From the NCBI GenBank assembly GCA_007258455.2, contig VDFB02270651.1, forward strand, positions 489,994,711 through 490,058,710: DNA of 64,000 nt. Direction: 5' to 3'. This document shows positions 47,654 through 57,832 of this stretch, one piece after another (the stretch's first letter is position 1; every line of letters begins with the position of its first letter). The position numbers and the translations under genes were made by a program. The stretch comes from Sequoia sempervirens. Its lineage: Eukaryota; Streptophyta; Pinopsida; Cupressales; Cupressaceae. Under the pieces are notes generated by a model. The model was not told the origin of the DNA and did not search any database. It was given only the letters and a program-made list of their open reading frames with translations.

Positions 47654-47735
47654 GGGCCCAAGGGGTCACTTTCAAGTCATTTTCACACACCTCCACTAAC
47701 AAACCTTGAGATTCAAGCTCTGACCCTTTGGTGAT

Positions 47736-49960
47736 ATGGCGCAATGACAACTTCCTCTACACATTTCAGATCGAGTCTGGACCTACCAGCGGCCACCTGG
47801 CATTGGTGCCTCAGTATGTGACCCTTACCGAAGCTTAGTTTTTTCCATTTAGTGCATTTATTACATGTTTTAAGGTGAGCTCACCTCCAATGGCGCTATT
47901 ATAGCGTTGCTCAGTGTTTAAAATGCACCGCTACATACCTTTCTATGCCACAACGGTGCTATTTAGTGCCACAGTAGTGCAGTTTGGATTTTAAAAAATC
48001 CACCGCTAAGCTCAGGCTTAGCAACCTAGTTTGGGAAAAGTGTGCAGCGATAGCGCTCTTTTCATGAAAATTGCGACACTATGGGAAAATTGAGTCGCGA
48101 CGTCATCATTTGGCCAAATTCAGAGTCCAGCATCGAAGTTTGAGGAAACTCAAACTGCGACGCCTTCACAAACTGCATTGTTGGAGGTGAGTTTGGAGGG
48201 CTAGGCTAGTATTTTTTAGAATTTTTTAACATGCTGACTCTCCCTGATGTAGGACAGGCCTAGGGAATTTTATTCTCGGGAACACCAGTCATGGGATTTG
48301 GTGAGCGTCCTATGGGACTTGAGTGACCAATATCAGGATCATCTGGGAGTTGCAGGCTTATGGCATATTGCCTATGCAGCACCTGTGTGCACACACCTCA
48401 GGATGTCATCAGTGCTAGCCGAGAGGTGGTACAGTGACACTTCTTCGTTTCACCTTCCTACTAGCAAGGTGACCGTCACTTTGGAGGAAATCTAGCGCAT
48501 ATTATGATTTCCCATTCATGGCCGCTGAGCGATTTATGATATGGAGGATGGACACGAGTGCTGCACCAGAGTCCTCGCCACAAAACACATTATCTACTAT
48601 GAGGGGCAGATTGAGCTGGAGAGGTACAGAGTTATAGCACCTCCCTTCCACTAGGTAGTTGCAGTGATTATTTTAGGTTTGGTTGCTCCGGATCAACAAG
48701 GATGGTATTTTAGTCCAGGTTGGGGATACTGCTGGGAGAGGATGGTCTGGGATAGGCCTGTTTGATTTGCATAGGGACCCATCCTTCTGGCTTCACTTTA
48801 CAGGGATCTCCACAAGTATGTATATGTGGATGGTAGAGTGCTAGGAGCTAGAGTGACACTTCATGTTTAGGCATGGGAGCATATTTCTGTGTTGTGTCCC
48901 TGAGTTGTTCTGGTTCTGATGGGAGTAGAGGATGCCCTCGTGGCACTATATAGAGGTGGTGTGTCCTTCACACACTGGCGAGCATGGGATCCCATACTGG
49001 AGGTGGGTCCTAGATGAGATGCTTGTCTTTACTTGGTGTCCCTACCTTGGTCAGCCTGAATGGGTCGACGATGTTGCTCATCTCTTCTACTGCCATCAGG
49101 ATCAATTTATGCAGGGCTGAGAGCACATGATGATCAAGAGGTATCTACCTGGGTGTGTGCAGCATCAGTTTCGGGAGCCTCAGGATAGGCCCAATGATGA
49201 TTACATGGTCATTTTTGCATGTAGTATGACAGGTGATATGGGGCCTGGTATTCCCACAGTGGTGGCAGTGGACAACTTTCGTCATTTAGTAGCCCACCCA
49301 TGGGCCTATGATCAAGGTCTAGCAGATCTAGGGACCACACAGGCTTACAAAGATTGGTTCAGACCTCCTCTTCAGTTGACCATTCTAGGTGAGGATCCAA
49401 ATCCTCGTAGAGTTAGAGGTAGGGTGAGAGGATGAGGATGAGAACCAAGGATTGAGATTCGGTAGGATCTAGCAGGTGCACCCCCATTTCCACCAGGTCG
49501 TGGTGATGTCCCCATGTAGGACCAGTAGCAAGATCCACCAGTCCCACCACCACGAGGTGAGGGTGAGTACCAGCCTCGCGTACAGCCACAGGTACAGCCA
49601 GTAGGGCAAGCAGACGCATGGTATGCCTTGATTATACAGCTACAGGCACAAGTCTAGGCAGTGACAATAGAGAGGGACTAGGTGAGAGCTGAGAGAGAGT
49701 AGCTCCGAGTAGAGAGAGATCAAGCTGTGTAGCAGAGACAGGTTGCAGAGTTACAGGTAGCTACAGAGTTGGGTCACAGATAGAAAATTGAGAGCATGAT
49801 AGCCTCTGCCTCCCAGGGCATAGTATCAATGTGATCTTATATGGATGCTATCCGAGAGATAGAGTACTACCGTCGAGCTTACCATGACACTATACCTAGA
49901 GCAGACTGGGTCCCTGAATACTCAGAGTGGGCCAGCTAGAGACCACCAAAGGGTGACAGT
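47736..49960 (+). pseudogene. Antisense plant mobile domain (PMD) gene with an intron, inside the Tat element
   Basis: Exon 1 (47736-47813) encodes MAQ, a stop (TGA, probably from CGA), then a Pro-containing segment ending RPPGIGAS. A 439-bp intron follows, GTATGT (47814) to TGATGTAG (48252), with CTGAC upstream of the acceptor. Exon 2 continues in the same phase with DRPREFYSREHQSWDLV, then PMD core motifs: AERWYSDTSSFHLPTSKVTV, LEEI and FPIHGR. A frameshift lies near 48880. Later parts contain FYCHQDQF and AYKDWFRPPLQLTILG. The tail is Arg/Pro-rich, then coiled-coil-like (ERD..RAERE..RVERDQA). PMD proteins occur both as host genes and in transposons. Broken by many stops. Confidence 0.78.
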
Positions 49961-50099
49961 GACAGGGGTGAGAGAAATATTCATAGAGGTCGGGCATGAT
50001 CCAGATGGTACACACTTTTGGTGCCTTATGGGCTCATTTTTGATAGCCCTGACGGGCATTCTTGAACCGATTGACATACATGTACAGTGATCCGATATA

Positions 50100-51030
50100 T
50101 TTATATATTTTGTACTATGACAGTGACATTGATGATATGATATATATGAGCCAATTTTCATGTGATGTACTGTGTACTCCTTTATTTGTGCATGTATGAT
50201 TTATTTCTATATGCTTTGCAGTGATGTTTTATGGATGCATTTATTTCTAATGATGTTTATGCAATGATTATGACTAACAGATCTATGATATGATGTGCAA
50301 TGAATGTGAATATATAATGGTTTATCTTATGCTAATGCAATTTGTGATATGGATTCTAATCTATGGTATATGCAATAATGTGTAAAAAATGATTATATAT
50401 GAGATGATTTAATGGATGGATGCGATATGATGCGATGATCATGATATGATGCTAATATATAATGAGATTGAGATTCTTAGAATAACAAATGATGATGTAT
50501 GTGATGCATTGATATGTTAATGCAAAGTGGTATGATGATGCATAATGTGAACGTAATGTGATAATATGATGTCATGATGTTATGCAAGTATGTATGCCTA
50601 ATGACTTAAATACTTATATAATTATTGCTTATGAATATGTAAAAATGATGATGGGATGTTTTTGTTCATGCTTATGTGATGATTAATATGATAAATGGTA
50701 ATATGAAATGAAAATGAATGTTATGCGTTGTATATGTAGTGATTGATGCCATGTAATGGATGAAATGCAATGACATGAATGCACCTATTTACGAAGAATG
50801 TTTATGATAACCATTTATGTGATGATGAGAATGTGATGTGCATGTTTCCTATATGATATGTTTATGTCATATGCTAATGATTTGTGGATGTAGGATCAAT
50901 GATGATGGTGATGATGATCAACTGTCATAGTACCTTGTTAGCATGATTAGTAAGAAAATAAGAAGTCATTTCAACAAGACACCAGATGATGCAAATGTAA
51001 ATGATGATGATGATGACCACTTGCCAAGGA
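50100..51030 (+). repeat. ATG/TGATG-rich low-complexity tract
   Basis: About 900 bp dominated by degenerate ATGATATGATGC, TGTGATG and AATGTGATG words with no fixed period. It lies between the antisense PMD gene and integrase. No ORF of interest. Confidence 0.6.
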
Positions 51031-52941
51031 ATTGGGATTTTCAAAGGGCCAAATTTTCTTATATTTGATAACACATGTGGTATGATGCATCGAGGTATAG
51101 AAAACTAGAATGGCGTTGTGTCTAGTGTGATGGATTTTGACTCGATAATTAGATAGGAGTATTCTTGTTCACACCTAACATATGGAAACCTTGCAAGGAT
51201 GCACTTTAGAAGTTTCAAGCATCTCAAACCAAAACATGAGAAGGTAAACCAATGCATGCAATAGTCAACAAGTTTCCCTAGACCTCTTCTGCATATACCT
51301 AACAAAGGAAGTATTCGCCAAGGTTATATTACTAGAATGTCCAACAAGCACAACAAACAAACAATAATGATCGTTGTCCCATTCCTATTTCTCTAAATCC
51401 TCTGTCTTGGGATATCATCGAGACATCCTTGGAATGAGGGAAAATAAGACAAGTCAAAAGATAAAGACCAAGTAAACAAACAATATGATGCTCTTCAATA
51501 CCACTAATAGAAAGAGGATGTGTTTTCTAAGATGATAACCATAACTTATTGCCAAAAGATAATGCCCATTGTAGGAAGGATTCATCCTAGGACATGTTAG
51601 TGGATGGTGGCACGTCATTTCATTTATAAGGGATGATTGATATGGGACAAATTTAGATGATGAGTTACCAATTCAAAGAGGTGACCAATTTGTTTACGTA
51701 CTAACTTAGACTTAAGACTTGACGCTTTTGAGTTCTATTTTTAAACTGCTAGACTTTTTTCTGATTGTTCTACCAAAGATTGAGGATGATGATCAGTTTA
51801 TTATGTGTGGTGTTATTGCGGGTGAAAGCGAGATGAGATGAATGGGTTTTTTCAAATATTTGGATGTTTTTGCAATGTTTTGAGGCTATTTTTGGTGCTT
51901 TTCAATGTTTTCAAATGTTTTGATTTTTTTTTATTTTCTAATGTTTTTGGGATTTTTTGAGATTTTGACCAAGAAACTAATCCTAAAGACCTATCCTAGG
52001 GGCCTCAGGGGCTGATCAACAGATTAGCCTTGCCTACGTTATACACGCAGAGACCACGTAGTTTTCCTGACGACTTGATTGATTCATAGATGATGATATA
52101 CATGATGAGATGTTAGTTTATTATGACGAACTCCTATAAGACTAACCTAAATGTGTCACGGGATAATCAAAGATCAACCTTGCCTACGTTCAAGCTCAGA
52201 TACAATGTAGTTTGACTGACGACTCTATTTTTTTCATTTTTGAATGACCTTTTGACCTTTTTTTGGGATTTTGATGTTTTTGAATATTTTTGGATTTTGA
52301 TATGTTTTGAATGTTTTTGGGTTTTCTGATTTTCTAGTGTTTTGGGATTTTCTGACTTTCTGATGTTTTTGGATTTTCTGATTTGAGGACTTTAAGGTCA
52401 TACACAAATCTGATCTGATGAGAACGTGCCCCCAACATGATGCAATAGACTATGCCGATAAAGGCGAGACAAACTATCCTTGAGGATGGGCCAAGTAGTA
52501 CTAGGAGGGATCATGATACGAACACAGGACCAAGCTATGGTCCGGATGCGAGTGGATGAGTTATGGATAGAGACCTAAATGTGATGGATGATGGAAATGT
52601 AATGGGTGGATGATGTCGAAAAATCCATAGAGATCTTGATGGATGGAGAGTGCTTATTTACACAAGGCGCTTGTTTGTCAAGTTTTCACCAAGGTACTTG
52701 CCCAAAGTGCCACCGAAGTGGTTGTCACTTAGAGGATGATTTTTCTCTTTACTATTTTGGATTTTTTTTGGAGTTTTTTGCTTTTCTGATTTTTTTGTTG
52801 TTACCAAGATGCCTATTTGCCAGGTTTTCGCTGAAGTAACCATTTTTTCAAGACTTTTTCTGATTTTTTTGGATTTTTGGTTCTATACCTTGAAATATTT
52901 TAGGCATAAAACTTTTTTAGATGGGAGCTATTGATGGGCTC
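51031..52941. other. 3' non-coding part of the Tat element
   Basis: No gene seen. 51840-52385 and 52740-52890 are TTTTTGGATTTTCTGATTTT-like low-complexity stretches. A pair of related blocks occurs at 52020-52085 and 52163-52230, both holding CCTTGCCTACGTT and GACGACT. Confidence 0.55.
52020..52230 (+). repeat. Tandem pair of about 145-bp units
   Basis: GATCAACAGATTAGCCTTGC at about 52014 and AAAGATCAACCTTGCC at about 52169 begin blocks that both continue CTACGTT, a variable stretch, GTAGTTT and CTGACGACT. Related phrases recur near 52680 and 52810 (GCCAGGTTTTCGCTGAAGTA type). Confidence 0.6.
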
Positions 52942-54086
52942 CTACAGAAATTCCCCTTTGGGTGTTGATAGCTGATATGCCCCTGACTTGTAGCTTGCTG
53001 TGATGATGAAGGGGCCCAACCAATTGGGTTCAAACTTGCCTTTTCCGTTCGGGTTTGGGACATTCTTTTGGTTCTCTTTCAAGACTAGTTCCCTGACTTG
53101 GAATGTCCTACTTTTGATCTTCTTATTGTAGCTTTGTTTGAGTCTATTTTGATAGACTTGCAAATGGTTTAAAGCATCTATGCGTCTCTCATCTAGTAAC
53201 TCCAGTTCATTTAGTCTTGATACTCTGTATTCTTCATCTATAATGAGGTTTTGTAGTGATATCCTAAGGGATGGGAGCTTGATCTCAATTGGGAGTATTG
53301 CTTCTGATCCATAGACCAAGGAGAAGGGGGTGGCACCGGAGAGTGTGTGGATGCTGGTTCGATAGGTCTAGAGGGCCGGATTAAGTTGTAGATGCCAGTC
53401 ACGACCTATGTCATTGACTGTTTTCTTTAGGATTTTAAGGATGGTTTTGTTTGTAGCTTCTCCTTGTCTGTTACCTTGGGGATAATATGGGGTGGAGAAG
53501 CAGTGTTGAATTTTGAATTCCTCACACAAGTTGCGAACCTCCTAGTTTTTGAATGGTGTCCCATTATCTGAGATAATGGCTTGTGGGACACCATAATAAC
53601 AGATGAGGTAGTTTAGGGTGAATTCTGAGATCTTCTTTCCAGTGATATATGTCATGGGTATGGCTTCCACCCATTTTGTGAAGTATTTAGTTGTAGTTAT
53701 GATAAACTTGTGGCCATTGGATGAGGTGGGAGTGATTTTCCCAATGAGATCGAGTCCCCACTATGAAAAGGGCCATGGTGTGACAATGGGATGAAGCTCT
53801 TGAGTTGGAGCATGAATGAGGTCCCCATGCTACTGACATTGTAGACATTTCTTGGCATGATCATATGCTTCTTTTTCCATTGTGGGCTAATAATACCCCA
53901 TCCTCAACAGTTTCTTGGTTATGGTCATTCCACTTGTGTGCGAACCATAGATACCATTGTGTACTTCGGTTAGAGCGGTTAATGCCTCCTCAACGTTTAA
54001 GTAGTGTAGCAAGGTTCCCTCTATGCTTCTATGATATATAGGGTATCACCTAGGATGACAAATCTAGATGCCTTTTTTACAAAGGT
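52942..54086 (-). pseudogene. Tat integrase
   Basis: The minus frame begins with the zinc domain (EVHNGIYGSHTSG, LLRMGYY, KKCLQCQ). The core follows with GLDLIGKITPTSSNGHKFI, AIISDNGTPFKN and FSTPYYPQGNRQGEATNKTI, so all three DD35E residues are present. The C-terminal part (53319-52942) has FSLVYGSEAILPIE and ends with KFEPNWLGPFIITASYKSGA, a GPY/F-like module. In-frame TAG codons (for example near 53370, where a Trp is expected) break it. Confidence 0.9.
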
Positions 54087-55000
54087 CTATTTTAGGTTCA
54101 ATGACAGATCAGTGGGTATAACTCCTATGTGAAGATAAGTATAGATATCATGATACCAAGGATCACCAGGACCAATGATTTCACACACATATTCTGATTT
54201 CAGTACCTTGAATGTTGGTACAAGAAGCTGCTCGATCAGAAATTCATATTTTTTGATGTTGTTGGGTATATCTAATAGGGAACCTATTGTTTCCATAGCA
54301 TCGGCTACTTTGTTGTTGGTTCTTGGAATCTGTTCAAATGTTATGTCTGTGAAAGATTCCTTTAGAGTCTCCACCAATTTCTTGTATGGAGTGAGCTTGT
54401 CATCCTTAGTTTGATATTCATTATTGACTTGGTTTATAATCAACTAGGAGTCTCCATACACCTTGAGAGCTATAATGTTCCATTGCACTACTATCCTAAG
54501 ACCTATAGTCAAAGCCTCGTATTCTACAATATTATTAGTGTAGGGAAATGCTAATTTGTATGACATTGGTATGCAATCCCCTTGTGGGGTGATGAAGAAG
54601 ACACCGACTCCTGATCCATGCTGCGTGTATGAGCCATCAAAGTATAATTTCCAATGATCAACTATGTTGAGATTAAAGATAGATTCATCTAGGAATTCTG
54701 AAACAAGAGGATTTTCAGAATGAATAGGTGGTTCTGCTAGTTGATCTGCGATGACCTGACCTTTGATTACTTTTCTTTCCACATACTCAATGTCATATTC
54801 TAATAATATCATTACCCATTTTTCCATTCTTCTTGTGAGTATTGCTTTTGATAGTAGGTACTTAACGGGATCAATTTTCACAATGAGCTTTATCTTGTGT
54901 GCCAACATGTAATTTCTAAATTTTTGAGATGCAAACACTACTGTGAGATATGCTTTCTCAATAAATGAATAGTTTAACTCATGCCCAACCATTATCCTAC
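54087..55000 (-). pseudogene. Tat dual RNase H region
   Basis: The first part (54992-54740) is the RT-linked RNase H and connection: NYSFIEKAYLTVVFASQKF, then LLSKAILTRRMEKWVMILLE. The second is a separate RNase H of the type acquired by Tat elements, with catalytic set LYFDGSYTQHG (D), NNIVEYEALTIG (E), LKVYGDS (D) and NNKVADAM (D), spanning about 54655-54290. A stop after GDS (TAG for an expected CAG) splits it. The presence of both domains places the element in the Tat lineage. Confidence 0.9.
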
Positions 55001-55040
55001 TAATATAGTAGATAGCTCTCTTGTTTGTCTTTTCATCATG

Positions 55041-56258
55041 CTAGGCTAGGAGAGCACCAAGGGCTGCTACTGTTGCTGACACATATAAGATCAATGGCTT
55101 CTTTGGGATAGGTGGCATTAAGACTGGCAATGTTAGTAGATATTCTTTGATTTTATTGAATGCCTCTTCACATTTATCATCCCATTTGTATGCTACTCCC
55201 TTGTGGAGTAGGTGAGAATATGGATTTTGTTTGTCTGCTAATTGTGATATGAACCTTCGAATGGATTGGAGTCTACCTTGGAGGCTTCTCAATTGTTTTA
55301 GTGTCTTTGGTGCTTCCATTTCGAGGATTGCTTTCACTTTTGCTGGATCCACTTCAATACCCCTCATTGATACTATATATCCTAGTAGTCTACCTGATTG
55401 TATGCCAAAGACGCACTTCTTTGGGTTGATTCTTACTTTGTATTTTTCTAGTCTATCAAAGATGGCACTCAGGGTCGCTATGTGATCTTGTCTTTTTCTA
55501 GACTTAACTAGGATGTCATCAACATAGTCTTCAACTATTTTATGGATCATGTCATGGAAGATCAATGTCATAGCCATTTTATATGTTGCTCCTGCATTCT
55601 TTAGGCCAAATGGCATCATGTTCGATCAGTAGGTTCCCCATGGACAAGTGAAGGTTGTCTTATGTTGGTCCTTTTTTGCTATCATAATTTGGTTATATCC
55701 CAAAAATCCATCCATTAATGATAACATTTCATGTCCTGCTATCATGTCCACTATCATGTCAATGTTGGGAAGTGGGAAGTCATCCTTGGGACATTCTTTG
55801 TTCAAATCTCTAAAGTCTATGCATATTCGAATGGTTCCATTAGGTTTTGAAATAGGTACTAGATTTGATACCCATTCTAGGTAGTCTATGGGTTGGATGA
55901 ATCCTGCATCTAACAACTTTTTGAGCTCTACTTTGGCCAGTAGGGCGATCTGAGGATGCATTTTCTGAAGCTTTTGTTTGACGGGTTTTGCTTCAGGATA
56001 TACTGCCAAGTGATGGACGACAATATCTGGATCAAGGCCTGGCATATCAGCATAACTCCATGCAAAGTTTATTTTCCTCTCCCTTAGGAATGCTGTGAGG
56101 ATTTCTTGCTCTTCTGATAATAGTGATTCCACATAGAATCTAATATGCAGAGTCTCTTCTATTCCTAGGTTGACATGATTGCACTTTTCAGCCAAAACTG
56201 TTGACTTTTCCTGGTTAATGGCTCTTAAGGGAAGATTGAATCCTTTATCCTTGGGCAC
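55041..56258 (-). pseudogene. Tat reverse transcriptase
   Basis: The frame from 56258 has FAWSYADMPGLDPDIVVHHL, then EWVSNLVPISKPNGTIRICI, LNKECPKDDFPLPNIDMIVD and FTCPWGTY. One stop at about 55623 interrupts it, then MMPFGLKNAGATYKMAM, the palm VEDYVDDILVKS with an intact YVDD, the thumb RINPKKCVFGI and the connection LLTLPVLMPPIPKKPLILYV. Apart from the single stop the domain is nearly complete. Confidence 0.93.
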
Positions 56259-57103
56259 CTCAAAGAGGTTTTCACCATTAGATACATCCTTTATTTTACT
56301 ATTTTCTTGTCAGAGAGTGCCACAATGTGGTTTTCACTCAAGGACTTGGATATGATTCTTAGTTTCTCATTTTTGTGACTGAAGGATTCAATCGTTTCCC
56401 CGTAATAAGCCTATGTGTCCAACTCTATTATAAACCATGATTTATGATCTCCATCTAGAATTTTATACCTTAATCCCATGAATTTTGAGAGCACCTCATC
56501 ATTTTTGAACACATCAAGAACTGGTGGTCCTTGTTGGTCATAGTCGCTCAATTAGGGATATACTAAGCGAATTTCATGGTCCTGGTTGTTTGGTGCAAAA
56601 GATAAGGTACTGATCATGCAAAGGGTGGTGTCCTCAAATAACCTAGGTAGATTAGTCATGGGGTCCTCATCATCACTACTAATATAGGCTTTAGTTATAA
56701 AGTTATGCATGTCTCTATCTATGGATGTTGGTAAGTGAATTTCTGCTACAGTGGGCTAGGGAGAAGTATTAACCACTCTAACTGGAGGACTTCGGCCATG
56801 TATGGTTATACACAAAGGGGTACATCCAAGACCAAGGTTTTTTATTGGTCACGTCTTTGGTATGATAGGTATTATAAGGCCATTGTTGTTTTGTCTCAAT
56901 CTTTGATTTCTGTCATAACCCATTGCAAGCATCATTCAGAGGCCTTTGCTTCTTTCATCCATTGGTAAGTTTGTTGCTGGTCTTTCACCTTGGTATAACA
57001 TATGTGATGGGTCTATCTCAATTACCTCTTGGCCCAAATCTCCCTAGCTTGTGAATTCAGGATAATCTTTAAGAGAGGCTCATGATGTGGAAGCTTGATT
57101 TTG
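56259..57103 (-). pseudogene. Tat protease-RT linker with a G-patch-like motif
   Basis: A degenerate minus frame includes MMLAMGYDRNQRLRQNNNG (about 56930-56860), comparable to the G-patch-like motif of gypsy-1 at about 25510. Later come AYISSDDEDPMTNLPRLFE and LRIISKSLSENHIVALSDKK. Several TAG stops are present. It links the protease to RT in the polyprotein. Confidence 0.7.
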
Positions 57104-57823
57104 TTATGGGTGTCCTCGTGACCTAGGATATTGTGATAACTCTCCTATCACAAAAGCGTTGTTAGGGAGCCTGTAGCTTCCACAACCATCCTCCTGTATG
57201 ATGAACTTGATTTCAGAGATGGTAGGAATGGCAGGTGTCTCTATCTTAGAAGTGGATGCGAGGGTGGCAGGGTCAATGTATGATTTGGATGGGCCCTCAT
57301 CATTCTTTGGTATTTGGGGGATATTGCAGTATTTTGCTTCAAGGTTTTTACAGTATGAAAAAGGTTCAGGATCCCCATGAATGGAAATTTCTTGCTCATT
57401 ATGTGTAAATTTCACACATTGGTGGAAGGTTGATGCTACTACTTTCATCACATGAATCCATGGACATCCTAGGAGGATGTTATAAGGTAAGTCAAGGTCT
57501 AAAACCTGATAGGTGGTTTCCATGAGGCTCAACCCTACTTGAATGGGGAGTTTGATTGTGCCTTGAGACACTCTTTCTTGATCATCGTATGCTCTTATCA
57601 TGATGCCTTTCCCTTTGTCAATGGAATCTTCTGATATTTTCAACTGCTTGATGAGGCTAAGAGAACAGATATTCAGACCTGCACCTCCATCCACCAGGAC
57701 CCTTTTGATTTTTCTCTTATTTATGATTGCTTCTAAGTGGAGTGCATGGTTGTGAGATGGTTGAGGGGGGAAATCTTGGTTAGAGAATGTAATGAGATTA
57801 GGTGTTACGATATTTCCAACCAT
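57104..57823 (-). pseudogene. Tat aspartic protease
   Basis: The 239-codon open frame has KRVLVDGGAGLNICSL, the retropepsin active site (DGG variant), then IPIQVGL-type strands and LPYNILLGCPWIHVMKVVAS with the conserved LLG-PW-H. It is separated from gag by a single stop at 57833 (TAA in place of a sense codon). This domain itself is intact, but its context is broken. Confidence 0.88.
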
Positions 57824-57832
57824 AGCTTGGAA

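Noticed and set aside
48298..49435. Calling the antisense gene an aminotransferase
   Set aside because: PMD proteins are sometimes labelled aminotransferase-like, but no PLP-binding lysine context or catalytic fold is visible. The plant mobile domain name is safer.
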